From positions 1 to 12,251 of the forward strand of contig USDZ01000037.1 in assembly GCA_900553525.1 (NCBI GenBank): a stretch of 12,251 nucleotides of DNA, written 5' to 3'. The notes beneath the pieces were generated by a model, which made no database searches, was not told where the DNA came from, and saw only the letters and a program-made list of their open reading frames with translations. Within the stretch, counting starts at the first letter, position 1. Each line of letters begins with the position of its first letter. The translations under genes and the position numbers were made by a program. The stretch is from an uncultured Oscillospiraceae bacterium (GTDB lineage Bacteria > Bacillota > Clostridia > Oscillospirales > Acutalibacteraceae). Shown here piece after piece: positions 5,308 through 12,251 of the stretch.

Positions 5308-6138
5308 TTATTTGACGGCAATCTTGCGGGTGAGGAGCCAGCGTGTGATAAATAAAAGGAAAATACCCACCGCGAGATCGGCGATCACCGAGCCGAGTCC
5401 CAGACTCATATGCTCAAACACCGCGAGGTCCTGGCTGGAACCCCATAATTCCGGATTCTTGATCAAATCCAGCAGCATGGATTCAAAGGTCAAAGTCAGA
5501 CCGCCGTCTCCGGACAGGCGGATACCAATTGGCAGCAACAGCATAGAGGCCAGTTCGACCAGGCCGACGACGGTACCGCCCGCCAGATAAAACACCACGG
5601 CGAAAAGTACATTGTTGCTTAAAAACGGCTTGGTATTCGACAGCGTAACGGCAAAATACACCGTGGAAAGAGTGGAAAACATCTGAATCAGGCCGCCGGC
5701 ACCGAGGAGAATCAACAAAGGCAGAAACATATCTCCCAATCCTGAGACCAGGAGTTCCCAAATGTTCCCGAGTTCGAACAAATCCATCATCCCGGCAAGT
5801 CCCAGCAACAGCCCAACGATCCCGAGCAGAATCAGCAGATAACCCGCGATCATTTTTGACGCGAGCAACGTCCCCTTTCCAACAGGCAGGGTCTGCGCCA
5901 AATAGCCTTCGGAACCGAACAGCCCCTTGGCATAACGCAGCACAGCCAGTATCAGGGCGAGCACAATAGCCGCGACACCCATACACAGGCAGATCACGGC
6001 CAGCCCCGTCTTCATCTGGGCAACATGCAGCGCCGCAGCCAGTTTCCCAAGCAGATACGCAAGTCCGATGCCGAGATATAGGACGGGTATTACCTTCCCC
6101 GCCGCCTTGACCTCGTATTTAAGCAGTTTCCCTAACAT
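5308..6138 (-). CDS. ABC-2-type transporter permease
   Basis: This 276-residue hydrophobic protein has about six membrane spans (roughly 16-37, 44-66, 96-117, 136-165, 174-207 and 248-268). The cytosolic segment RYAKGLFGSEGYLAQTLPVG (68-87), followed by LLASKMIAGY, matches the coupling region of clostridial ABC-2 permeases (the usual pattern is GYLTFTLPVS then SKLL). It should pair with the ATPase encoded just upstream. The genes overlap by 7 bases: the ATG at 6136-6138 lies before the ATPase stop at 6132-6134, which suggests translational coupling. A clear GGGAGG site is 7 bases upstream of the ATG. The substrate cannot be read from sequence; relatives in YtrA-type operons answer cell-envelope stress or peptide antibiotics. 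A strong terminator follows. Confidence 0.88.
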   Translation of the reverse strand: MLGKLLKYEVKAAGKVIPVLYLGIGLAYLLGKLAAALHVAQMKTGLAVICLCMGVAAIVLALILAVLRYAKGLFGSEGYLAQTLPVGKGTLLASKMIAGYLLILLGIVGLLLGLAGMMDLFELGNIWELLVSGLGDMFLPLLILLGAGGLIQMFSTLSTVYFAVTLSNTKPFLSNNVLFAVVFYLAGGTVVGLVELASMLLLPIGIRLSGDGGLTLTFESMLLDLIKNPELWGSSQDLAVFEHMSLGLGSVIADLAVGIFLLFITRWLLTRKIAVK

Positions 6139-6830
6139 TTGAATACCTCCCGGAAATAGGCATCGAGCGACTTCCCCGTTTTTTCGCGCAGGGCATCGGC
6201 GCTGTCCGCCGTGATCAGGCGGCCGTAATCCATCACAACCACATCATCGAAAATCCGCTCAACATCATAAATCAAATGTGTGGACAACAGTACACTCGAA
6301 TCCTCCGTATAGTTGTTGAGGATAATATGGAGAATGGAGTCCCGTGCGGCGGGATCCACACCGCTGAGCGGTTCATCCAGAATATATAACTTTGCGGCCC
6401 GGGACATCACCAGAATCAGCTGAAGCTTTTCCTGCATTCCTTTGGACATGGTTTTCAGGCGCATGGCGGGTTCGAGACGGAATTGCCGGAGCATTTCCTC
6501 CGCCTTTCGGCGGTCAAAATCATGGTAGAAGTCTGCAAACATGTTGATCGCATCCCGTGCCCTCATCCAGTCGCTGAGATAGGTTTTCTCCGGCAGATAG
6601 GAGACAATCGACTTGGTATAGATCCCAGGGGAATGCCCGTCGATCAAGACCTCCCCAGAATAGTCGGTAATCAAACCGGCCAAAATTTTAAACAGCGTGG
6701 TTTTTCCGCATCCGTTCGGGCCCACGACGCCGACAATCCGGCCGCTTTCAACCGACAAATGAAATCCCTGCAAAACCGGACGGGCGTTGTATCCTTTGCC
6801 GACGCCCCGCAATTCCACAAGTTTGCTCAT
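6132..6830 (-). CDS. ABC transporter ATP-binding protein (YtrB-like)
   Basis: This is a 232-residue single nucleotide-binding domain. Walker A is GPNGCGKTT (37-45), the Q-loop position reads YLPEK (79-83) as in other ABC-2 export ATPases, and the signature is degenerate, MSKGM (128-132). Walker B is LYILDEP (148-154), the D-loop is SGVDP (156-160), and the switch histidine is His185 in LLSTH. It would energise the neighbouring permease at the cytoplasmic membrane. Its ATG overlaps the GntR stop codon as ATGA (6827-6830), with GAGGGG five bases upstream, so the three-gene operon is tightly coupled. Relation to the Bacillus ytr operon is by architecture, not by identified substrate. Confidence 0.93.
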   Translation of the reverse strand: MSKLVELRGVGKGYNARPVLQGFHLSVESGRIVGVVGPNGCGKTTLFKILAGLITDYSGEVLIDGHSPGIYTKSIVSYLPEKTYLSDWMRARDAINMFADFYHDFDRRKAEEMLRQFRLEPAMRLKTMSKGMQEKLQLILVMSRAAKLYILDEPLSGVDPAARDSILHIILNNYTEDSSVLLSTHLIYDVERIFDDVVVMDYGRLITADSADALREKTGKSLDAYFREVFKC

Positions 6831-7234
6831 AAATGCCCCTCGTTTCTCCCGTTTATTTCATTTGGGTTTTCTTTTTTCTGTCCCTTTTGCAGCAGGAGAA
6901 GAACCGCCTCCCGTGTATATCCCAGGCCCTCCATACGGAGCAGAAAATCCTCCAGGATCTCTTTGGCCAGATTATCGCGCAGCCGCAGAATCTGTTCTTG
7001 ATCCTTTGTGACAAAACGGCCGGACGTCCGCTCGCTGTAAAGCAGCCCTTTCCGTTCCATTTCGGCAAGCGCCCGCTGCATCGTGTTGGGATTGACACCA
7101 AAAGACAGGGCCAGTTCCCGTACAGGCGGTATTCGTTCACCGGCAGGCCATTCTCCCCTGACGATCCTTCGCTGAATTTTCTCGATTAGCTGAAGATAGA
7201 TCGGCACATTGGCATCGTATACCGTATCCCGCAA
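6827..7234 (-). CDS. GntR-family regulator, YtrA subfamily
   Basis: This 135-residue repressor-like protein has a GntR winged helix-turn-helix at about 10-76: PIYLQLIEKIQRRIVRGEW, GERIPPVRELALSFGVNPNT (recognition helix), MQRALAEMERKGLLYSERTSGRFV (wing). The helical tail is short (77-118) and has no large ligand domain, which is the YtrA type, usually encoded with an ABC transporter. The start is TTG at 7232-7234 with AGGAGG 10 bases upstream, and no in-frame ATG precedes the domain. It is first in the operon and overlaps the ATPase start by ATGA. A perfect palindrome at the promoter, with GT...AC spacing typical of GntR sites, makes autorepression likely. The inducer is unknown. Confidence 0.93.
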   Translation of the reverse strand: MRDTVYDANVPIYLQLIEKIQRRIVRGEWPAGERIPPVRELALSFGVNPNTMQRALAEMERKGLLYSERTSGRFVTKDQEQILRLRDNLAKEILEDFLLRMEGLGYTREAVLLLLQKGQKKENPNEINGRNEGHL

Positions 7235-7253
7235 GCAGCCCTGGCCTCCTCTC

Positions 7254-7279
7254 TATTGTATTAATAAATTAATACAATA
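7254..7279. promoter_or_regulatory. 26-bp perfect palindrome, probable GntR operator
   Basis: Two 12-bp arms (7254-7265 and 7268-7279) are exact reverse complements around AA. Each arm contains TTGTAT/ATACAA, giving the GT...AC layout of GntR operators. A third copy of ATACAATA adjoins at 7280-7287. It covers the region from just upstream of the TTG start's ribosome binding site to the -10 element. Confidence 0.85.
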
Positions 7280-7305
7280 ATACAATAGGGTTTTTCTTTT
7301 GTCAA
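7277..7305 (-). promoter_or_regulatory. Promoter of the GntR-ABC operon
   Basis: On the minus strand, a consensus -35 TTGACA (7305-7300) and -10 TATTAT (7282-7277) are 17 bases apart. Transcription would start near 7270, in the middle of the palindrome, so a bound repressor would block initiation. Confidence 0.85.
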
Positions 7306-7428
7306 GTCCCTGAAAAATTGGATAATACGATTCTCCTCTAAGCGGTACGAAACTATGTGTTCAGCGATTTTCCTTACCCTACCCGTTTTCTGTTTTTCCT
7401 CCCCCATTTTCCGGCTTCGGCGCGGGTG

Positions 7429-7457
7429 TTGCATGCAAAACGAAAATCGAGTATAAT
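7429..7457 (+). promoter_or_regulatory. Probable promoter of the ABC-F gene
   Basis: A perfect -10 TATAAT (7452-7457) has a weak -35 TTGCAT (7429-7434) at 17 bases. The start near 7464 gives a leader of about 60 nt. A second possible + strand promoter (TTGTCA 7299-7304, GATAAT 7321-7326, 16-base spacer) lies further up and would give a leader of about 190 nt. The rest of 7306-7428 holds no supported gene. Confidence 0.65.
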
Positions 7458-7523
7458 ATGGTTCATTGTGTATCTTGCGGCCGGACCGCATCTGCCGCCA
7501 TCTGTAAACTCGTGGGAGGAACT

Positions 7524-9143
7524 ATGATTACCGTATCCGACGTCAGCCTTCAATTCGGTGGGCAAAACTTATTTACCCATGTCAATCTGCAATTCACGCC
7601 TGGGAACTGCTACGGCGTTATCGGCGCCAACGGCGCGGGCAAATCCACCTTTCTGCGGATCCTGTCTGGAGATCTGGAGCCCTCCACCGGCGAGGTCTTC
7701 ATCGATCCTAAGACCCGGATGTCGGTTCTGCGTCAGGATCATTTCGCCTATGACGAACAGACGATCCTGGACACCGTACTGCAGGGCAATCCACGTCTGT
7801 TTGAGATCATGCAACAAAAAGACGCCTTATATGCCAAGGAAGACTTTACAGAAGAAGATGGCGTTCTCGCTTCCGAACTGGAGGGGGAATTCGCCGAACT
7901 CAATGGCTGGGAAGCCGAAACCGAGGCCGGCCGGATTCTGCAGGGCTTAGGATTGTCCCAGGAACTGCTCTACGAACAGATGGGAAATCTCGCCGACCGG
8001 GATAAGGTGAAGATCCTGCTGGCAAGGGCCTTGTTCGGACAGCCGGACATCATTCTTCTCGACGAACCGACCAACCATCTGGACATCGCCTCCATCGACT
8101 GGCTGGAGGATTTTCTGATGGACTATATCGGCACCGTCATCGTGGTCTCTCATGACCGGCATTTTCTCAATAATGTCTGCACCCATATTGTGGACGTGGA
8201 TTACAACAAGATCAAAATTTACGTGGGCAACTACGATTTCTGGTATGAATCCAGCCAGTTGATGCAGCGGATGATCCGGGATCAGAATAAGAAAGCCGAA
8301 GACAAAATCAAGGAATTACAGAACTTTATCCAACGCTTTTCCGCCAATAAATCGAAATCCCGGCAGGCCACGTCCCGTAAAAAGCTGATCGAAAAGCTAA
8401 CGGTGGAGGAAATGCCCGCCTCTTCCCGCCGCTATCCTTTTGTCGGTTTTACCATGGATCGGGAAGCGGGCAAAGAAATTCTCACGGTGGAGGGCCTCTG
8501 CAAATCCCTTGAGGACGGCACGCCGGTGCTGCGCAACGTATCCTTTCGAGTGAATAAAGGAGATAAAATCGCCTTTGTGGGGGAAAATGAGATCGCCATC
8601 ACCACCCTGTTCCGCATTTTAATGGAAGAAATCCTCCCCGATTCGGGGTCCTTCAAGTGGGGCGGCACCACCACCCAATCCTATTTTCCCAAGGACAACT
8701 CCGCCTTTTTCGACGGAGTGGATCTCAACCTGCTGGAATGGCTCAACCAGTACTCGAAAGACAACACCGAAACGTATCTGCGGGGCTTTCTGGGCAAAAT
8801 GCTCTTTTCTGGGGATGATGTGCTCAAACCCGTGAAGGTGCTGTCCGGCGGCGAGAAGGTACGGTGCATGCTCTCCCGCATGATGATGTTCGGCTCCAAT
8901 GTTCTGGTACTCGATCAGCCCACCAACCATTTGGATCTGGAGTCTATCACCGCGGTCAACGACGGGTTAATCGACTTCAAAGGCAACGTCCTGTTTTCCT
9001 CCTATGACCATCAATTTATCTCGACCGTCGCCAACCGGATCATCGAGTTTCTGCCCGACGGCACCATTCTCGACAAGACCATGCCCTACGACGAATATCT
9101 CGAGTGGAAAGCCGGCAAAGCACCGTCGTCATCGGAGTCGTGA
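7524..9143 (+). CDS. ABC-F family ATPase, YbiT-like, with one degenerate ATP site
   Basis: This 539-residue soluble protein has two ABC domains joined by a charged linker (about 240-305, including FSANKSKSRQATSRKKLIEK), as in ABC-F translation factors that act at the ribosomal E site. Domain 1 has Walker A GANGAGKST (34-42), Walker B IILLDE (Glu181) and switch His210, but its signature reads LADRD (156-160) instead of LSGGQ. Domain 2 has a normal signature LSGGE (440-444). Its Walker A is GENEIAITT (353-361) with Ile359 for Lys, its Walker B ends LDQ (Gln465 for Glu) and the switch is SYD (Tyr494 for His). The fold and KSRQATSR linker closely follow E. coli YbiT. ATG 7524 is chosen for GGAGG 4 bases upstream and because YbiT starts there. 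It is monocistronic and ends at an 18-bp hairpin. Housekeeping or ribosome-protection roles are both possible. Confidence 0.93.
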   Translation: MITVSDVSLQFGGQNLFTHVNLQFTPGNCYGVIGANGAGKSTFLRILSGDLEPSTGEVFIDPKTRMSVLRQDHFAYDEQTILDTVLQGNPRLFEIMQQKDALYAKEDFTEEDGVLASELEGEFAELNGWEAETEAGRILQGLGLSQELLYEQMGNLADRDKVKILLARALFGQPDIILLDEPTNHLDIASIDWLEDFLMDYIGTVIVVSHDRHFLNNVCTHIVDVDYNKIKIYVGNYDFWYESSQLMQRMIRDQNKKAEDKIKELQNFIQRFSANKSKSRQATSRKKLIEKLTVEEMPASSRRYPFVGFTMDREAGKEILTVEGLCKSLEDGTPVLRNVSFRVNKGDKIAFVGENEIAITTLFRILMEEILPDSGSFKWGGTTTQSYFPKDNSAFFDGVDLNLLEWLNQYSKDNTETYLRGFLGKMLFSGDDVLKPVKVLSGGEKVRCMLSRMMMFGSNVLVLDQPTNHLDLESITAVNDGLIDFKGNVLFSSYDHQFISTVANRIIEFLPDGTILDKTMPYDEYLEWKAGKAPSSSES

Positions 9144-9173
9144 TCTTTCGACGGATCTATTTTCTTCCATAAA

Positions 9174-9217
9174 ACAAAGAAGTCGGACAGGAGAGAAAAC
9201 CTGTCCGACTTCTTTGT
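9174..9217. terminator. 18-bp perfect hairpin, bidirectional terminator
   Basis: Bases 9174-9191 pair exactly with 9200-9217 around the loop AGAGAAAA. It lies 30 nt after the ABC-F stop codon. T-rich sequence follows on both strands, more strongly on the minus strand (TTTGTTTTAT), so it probably also ends the converging surface-protein operon. Confidence 0.88.
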
Positions 9218-9322
9218 ACCGATTTTGTTAAACATGGGGGATTCGTCTGCACCAATACATGCGGACTCTTGCGCATTCGTCATCCAATTATACGCTGATA
9301 AAAGCCCCGCCTTTTCCGGAAC

Positions 9323-9979
9323 CTAACGTTTTTCTTTGCGGATAGCCGTATATAATCCCATAACCGTGCAGAGGATCACCAGGCCCCCCGCGACACAGAA
9401 CAGGGTAAGCGCCACCGGAGAAATGGGAGGCAATGTTCCGCCGGGGTTTTCCTCCACCACAGACGTAGCCGAAAACGCCCAAAACAATTGCCTGGCCGCG
9501 GTCGCCGCATCTCCCTCATAGGCGAAGGCACACCGTAAAGAGATCGTATACGATTTTGATTCCCCCGGCGCCACCTCGGTATTCAAGCGAAACTCTCCAT
9601 TGTTGATGGCACTGTAGGGACCGTCGTACAAAACGGTGTCTCCATCCCGAATGGTGATGGTCAGGGCTGCAAGATATGCCATAGCCTCCGGGGAGTCGTC
9701 GGGAAGTTCCACCTCTTTAAGCTGGACGGCGGCATTCTGCGCTGTGTCGTTCCGAATCGTGAGGGTACCCTGCGTCAGCTTGGTCTGACCTGCCGGTACG
9801 GTTGGATACTCCCAAAAAGCCGGTTCCGCCGGACTTTCCTCAATCACGCCTGCGCCCGCGCTGTCGGTCAGAATAAACGCTTTCTCGGCCGGGAGATCGA
9901 CTGCCCCGGCCGGTACCGGACGCCAGAAGAACAGCAGCAGCGTCACAAGCAGCGGACCCGCTTTCCACCATCGCTTCAT
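9323..9979 (-). CDS. Secreted, membrane-anchored protein with TasA/CalY-like beta domain
   Basis: The 218-residue protein begins with a signal peptide (MKRWWKAG, then LLVTLLLFFW, probable cleavage after PAGA near 26). It ends with a membrane helix (about 188-211) and the basic tail RKEKR, so the central part is outside the cell. The middle (about 65-172) reads like the beta-sandwich of TasA/camelysin-type proteins: GTLTIRNDTAQNAAVQLKEV, YLAALTITIRDGDTVLYDG, EVAPGESKSYTISLRC, then QLFWAFSAT. That assignment rests on pattern memory and is moderate. No LPXTG sortase motif precedes the helix. ATG 9979 has GGGAGGG 8 bases upstream; the longer in-frame start at 10024 overlaps the preceding gene and lacks such a site. 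The gene follows the LamG gene by 16 nt and is surely co-transcribed. Function is unknown, but a cell-surface role is likely. Confidence 0.8.
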   Translation of the reverse strand: MKRWWKAGPLLVTLLLFFWRPVPAGAVDLPAEKAFILTDSAGAGVIEESPAEPAFWEYPTVPAGQTKLTQGTLTIRNDTAQNAAVQLKEVELPDDSPEAMAYLAALTITIRDGDTVLYDGPYSAINNGEFRLNTEVAPGESKSYTISLRCAFAYEGDAATAARQLFWAFSATSVVEENPGGTLPPISPVALTLFCVAGGLVILCTVMGLYTAIRKEKR

Positions 9980-9995
9980 CTTTGCCGCCCTCCCT

Positions 9996-11033
9996 CTACC
10001 GTTTTTTTCGCCGCATGACCTCAATAATGCTCAATACCACGGACAAGATCACAAACAGCGAGGCCAGCGTGAGGATCAGAATCATCGACCACAGCGGCAA
10101 CCCGAATAAGGGACTTGGCTGATTCAGATCTATACCGTCAGGCGTTGTGGCAAACGGGAAATCTGGGGAATCGGACGTGTCGGGACCAGAAGAATCGCCA
10201 CCGGAAACGGAAGAGTCTGTGGAGAAAGGATCGAGTCCATCCATCGTCCTGGCAATCTGATCCTCGTCCAGTGCCACCTCATACACGGCGACATCATCAA
10301 GAAGAGCATTGAGATAGGGCCCCCCGTCAAACCCTGCGCCAATCCGCATATTGGGTGCCAGCAGTTCTGCAATCGAGGCGACCAGCGTCCGGCTCTGCCA
10401 GAGACGCCCGTCGATATACAGCCGCATCTCCTGGCCAGTGGTGACGGCGGCCACATGGTGCCATTCCCCTACCGGCAGGCCATACGCTTCGGCTCCGTCC
10501 ACAGCCGGATTCCAGATCTCCACCCGTGTTCCGCTTTCCCCACCGTAATTGTAACCCAGATAGATTCCGTCCAAAATCCGCCCTTCCCCATCGGTTTTGC
10601 CGGTGTCTCTCATATGAGGCGACAAGGTCAGCCAGTTCGTAGTTCCTCTAGCCACGGTGAAAATGCGCTGTCCGTAGAATCCATCGGGATTGGCGGAATC
10701 CTTGGCTCCCTGCCAGTTGATCCACGCGGTAAAGGTCATAGCCGGAATCTTCATCTGAGTCTGAGGAATCTGAAGATATTCCGACACGCCGTCGAGTACC
10801 AGCGCCTTGCCATGCCGGCCGTTGTCGCTCCAGGTCATGTCGTCCAGCGAGGCCTTTTCCCCATTTTTATAAAAAGAGACGTAACTCGAACTCTCGCCCG
10901 GTTCCGTGATGACATTGATCTTGCTGTTTACATATCCTTCCCGTGCGGCCGATACGGGCAGCCCGGACAGGAGAAGCAGTATCAAAAGCGGTGCGGCCAA
11001 CAGCCGCATGCCGGTTCGTGATCGTCTTTTCAT
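9996..11033 (-). CDS. LamG-like jellyroll domain protein, secreted and membrane-anchored
   Basis: This 345-residue protein starts with a basic signal peptide (hydrophobic core about 10-23, cleavage near VSAA, residue 30). It carries a concanavalin A-like/LamG jellyroll (about 65-263) with GKALVLDGVSEYLQIP, MTFTAWINWQG, GEWHHVAAVTTGQEMRLYIDG, RIGAGFDGGPYLNALLDDVAVYEVALDEDQI; these are Laminin_G_3 hallmarks, often a carbohydrate-binding or structural module. A Ser/Asp/Pro/Gly-rich spacer (269-300) leads to a membrane helix (about 314-338) and the tail MRRKKR. No catalytic glycosidase residues or LPXTG motif are evident. ATG 11033 is preceded by AAAGG; Met9 is a weaker alternative. It is first of a two-gene operon with the TasA-like protein, and both have the same signal-ectodomain-helix-basic tail plan. 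Ligand is unknown. Confidence 0.86.
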   Translation of the reverse strand: MKRRSRTGMRLLAAPLLILLLLSGLPVSAAREGYVNSKINVITEPGESSSYVSFYKNGEKASLDDMTWSDNGRHGKALVLDGVSEYLQIPQTQMKIPAMTFTAWINWQGAKDSANPDGFYGQRIFTVARGTTNWLTLSPHMRDTGKTDGEGRILDGIYLGYNYGGESGTRVEIWNPAVDGAEAYGLPVGEWHHVAAVTTGQEMRLYIDGRLWQSRTLVASIAELLAPNMRIGAGFDGGPYLNALLDDVAVYEVALDEDQIARTMDGLDPFSTDSSVSGGDSSGPDTSDSPDFPFATTPDGIDLNQPSPLFGLPLWSMILILTLASLFVILSVVLSIIEVMRRKKR

Positions 11034-11090
11034 GTGCGCCAGCCTTTCTCAGAGGATGGTTTCCGCAGTACATGCGGATCCCGTACGCTT

Positions 11091-11119
11091 ATTCTCCTCC
11101 ATCTGACCCGGTTTGTCAA
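11091..11119 (-). promoter_or_regulatory. Promoter of the LamG/TasA-like operon
   Basis: On the minus strand, a consensus -35 TTGACA (11119-11114) and -10 GAGAAT (11096-11091) are 17 bases apart. The start near 11084 gives a leader of about 50 nt. It is divergent from the symporter gene; no convincing + strand promoter was found in 11120-11290. Confidence 0.65.
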
Positions 11120-11299
11120 TGGGGCCAGCGGATTTTTCCGCCGTTTCCTTCCGTTGAAGGGGATAGCGGTCCGCCTTTCAGCAGGCCAAATGGGCCGGTA
11201 AACGATAACGGCAAAAAAGGACACATCCCTCTTCTCCGCCGGTCCCAACACATAACCCGCTCGGTTCCGGCATAGGATGAACGGACGGGAGGAATGGGC

Positions 11300-12251
11300 A
11301 TGTGGGTGGATACGGCCATCGTGCTGGGCTACATCCTGCTGCTCGTAGGCATCGGCCTGCGGGGCGGCAAAGGGGTAAAAAATGCCGCGGATTTTACCGC
11401 CTCGGGGGGGCGGTACGGGTCCGCTGTGATTTTTGCCACCCTGTCCGCCTCCTATGTGGGAGGCGGATATTCCTCCGGCAATGCCGCCAAAGCCTTCTCA
11501 TCCGGTATCGGCACCACTTTAACCCTGCTGGGCTTCAGCCTTGCCATGGTACTCATCGGTAAATTTCTCGTCCCCGGTGTCGCCCGTTTTCCAAACGCCG
11601 TCACCGTCGGCGGGATTGTGGGAGAGGCTTACGGACGGCGCGCCCGGGTGCTCACCGGCCTGTTCTCCTTTTTGTGCTGCGCCGGGGTGGTGGGGGCTCA
11701 GATGGAATCCATCGGCATGGTGTTCCAGGTTCTGCTCGGAGTGGAACACCATATGGGCGTCTTTATTGGCTGTGGCATCGTCCTGCTCTACACCACCTTT
11801 GGAGGACTGCAGTCCGTCCTCTTCGCCGACATTCTGCAATTTATACTGCTCGCAGGCGGGATGCCGGTTCTGTTGATTCTGGCCCTGGCCCGGGCCGGCG
11901 GACCGGAAGTGGTATTGGAGGCGCTCCCCGCTTCCTATTTCGACCCTTTTAACGGCACCACGGCAGCCGGATTCCTATCCCTCTTCCTTTCTATGATGCT
12001 GGGGGAGGCCCTGGCCCCACCCTATACCCAACGGCTCCTGATCGGCCGCAATTCCAAGGAGACGGCGCGCGGCACCATCTTGAGCGGTCTGTTTTCGGTG
12101 CCTTTCTTTCTCGTAACCGGCGGCATCGGGCTGGTCGCCTACGCCCTGCATGTGACAGACGATGCGGCTTCCGCCATGCCTGCTCTGATCCAGGCCGTGC
12201 TTCCCGTCGGTGTCCGGGGGATTTTAATGGCGGCGATGGTATCCATCATCC
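11300..12251 (+). CDS. Sodium:solute symporter (SSS) family protein, 3' end beyond window
   Basis: An uninterrupted reading frame of 317 codons runs off the window; SSS proteins usually have 450-550 residues, so about two thirds are present. The strongly hydrophobic protein shows family marks: ATLSASYVGGGYSSGNAAKAF (47-66, sodium-site helix region), TTFGGLQSVLFADILQF (165-181), GEALAPPYTQRLLIGRNSKETARG (235-258, the usual pattern of Q followed by R and SxK in a cytosolic loop) and LPVGVRGILMAAMVSI (301-316). It would couple solute import to the Na+ gradient across the cytoplasmic membrane. The substrate cannot be told. ATG 11300 has GGGAGG 7 bases upstream; the in-frame ATG at 11294 is too close to that site. 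It is divergent from the LamG operon. Confidence 0.92.
   Translation, partial: MWVDTAIVLGYILLLVGIGLRGGKGVKNAADFTASGGRYGSAVIFATLSASYVGGGYSSGNAAKAFSSGIGTTLTLLGFSLAMVLIGKFLVPGVARFPNAVTVGGIVGEAYGRRARVLTGLFSFLCCAGVVGAQMESIGMVFQVLLGVEHHMGVFIGCGIVLLYTTFGGLQSVLFADILQFILLAGGMPVLLILALARAGGPEVVLEALPASYFDPFNGTTAAGFLSLFLSMMLGEALAPPYTQRLLIGRNSKETARGTILSGLFSVPFFLVTGGIGLVAYALHVTDDAASAMPALIQAVLPVGVRGILMAAMVSII

Noticed and set aside
9323..9450. Sortase LPXTG anchor in the TasA-like protein (LPPIS before the helix)
   Set aside because: LPPIS lacks the Thr-Gly of LPXTG, the partner protein has no motif at all, and no sortase gene is in the window.
11120..11290. Riboswitch before the symporter gene
   Set aside because: Several small dyads occur (for example GCGGA-TTTT-TCCGC at 11128-11141), but they are short and match no riboswitch core I recognise.

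Overview
The window looks like a chromosomal segment from a moderately GC-rich member of the Bacillota (Firmicutes), most likely Clostridia near Oscillospiraceae/Ruminococcaceae. This is inferred from gene content: a YtrA-like GntR/ABC operon, KtrAB, a DUF6514-like protein, an FchA/FolD pair and a YbiT-like ABC-F protein. Strong AGGAGG-type ribosome binding sites, TTG starts and sigma-A-like promoters agree. No phage, CRISPR array or complete mobile element is present.

Layout. Positions 1-209 hold the 3' part of tRNA-Glu(CTC), a perfect spacer hairpin, tRNA-Asn(GTT) and a strong terminator. Positions 210-420 carry a short decayed transposase remnant. A near-consensus promoter (426-454) then drives a two-gene folate operon on the + strand: an FchA-type cyclohydrolase/cyclodeaminase and a divergent FolD. 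This operon converges on a small minus-strand DUF6514-like gene, with terminators facing both ways. Next, on the minus strand, come a small XRE regulator whose promoter, operator and start codon are packed together, the potassium uptake operon ktrB-ktrA, and a GntR-ABC ATPase-ABC permease operon. The last of these has a perfect 26-bp palindrome at its promoter. On the + strand follows a YbiT-like ABC-F ATPase ending at an 18-bp hairpin. A minus-strand pair encodes two secreted, membrane-anchored proteins, one with a LamG-like jellyroll and one with a TasA/CalY-like beta domain. The window ends inside a + strand sodium:solute symporter gene.

How the genes work together. FchA plus FolD would interconvert methylene-, methenyl- and formyl-tetrahydrofolate. 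This FolD lacks the usual cyclohydrolase lysine, so the two proteins look like a split version of a normally bifunctional enzyme. KtrB is the potassium channel subunit and KtrA its cytosolic RCK gate. The GntR protein probably represses its own ABC exporter operon through the palindrome. The ABC-F protein has one intact and one thoroughly degenerate ATP site.

The most notable points are the degenerate composite ATP site of the ABC-F protein, the FolD lesions beside a stand-alone cyclohydrolase, the possibly leaderless XRE gene and the paired LamG/TasA-like surface locus. All family names come from reading the sequences and from memory of the families; no search was run.
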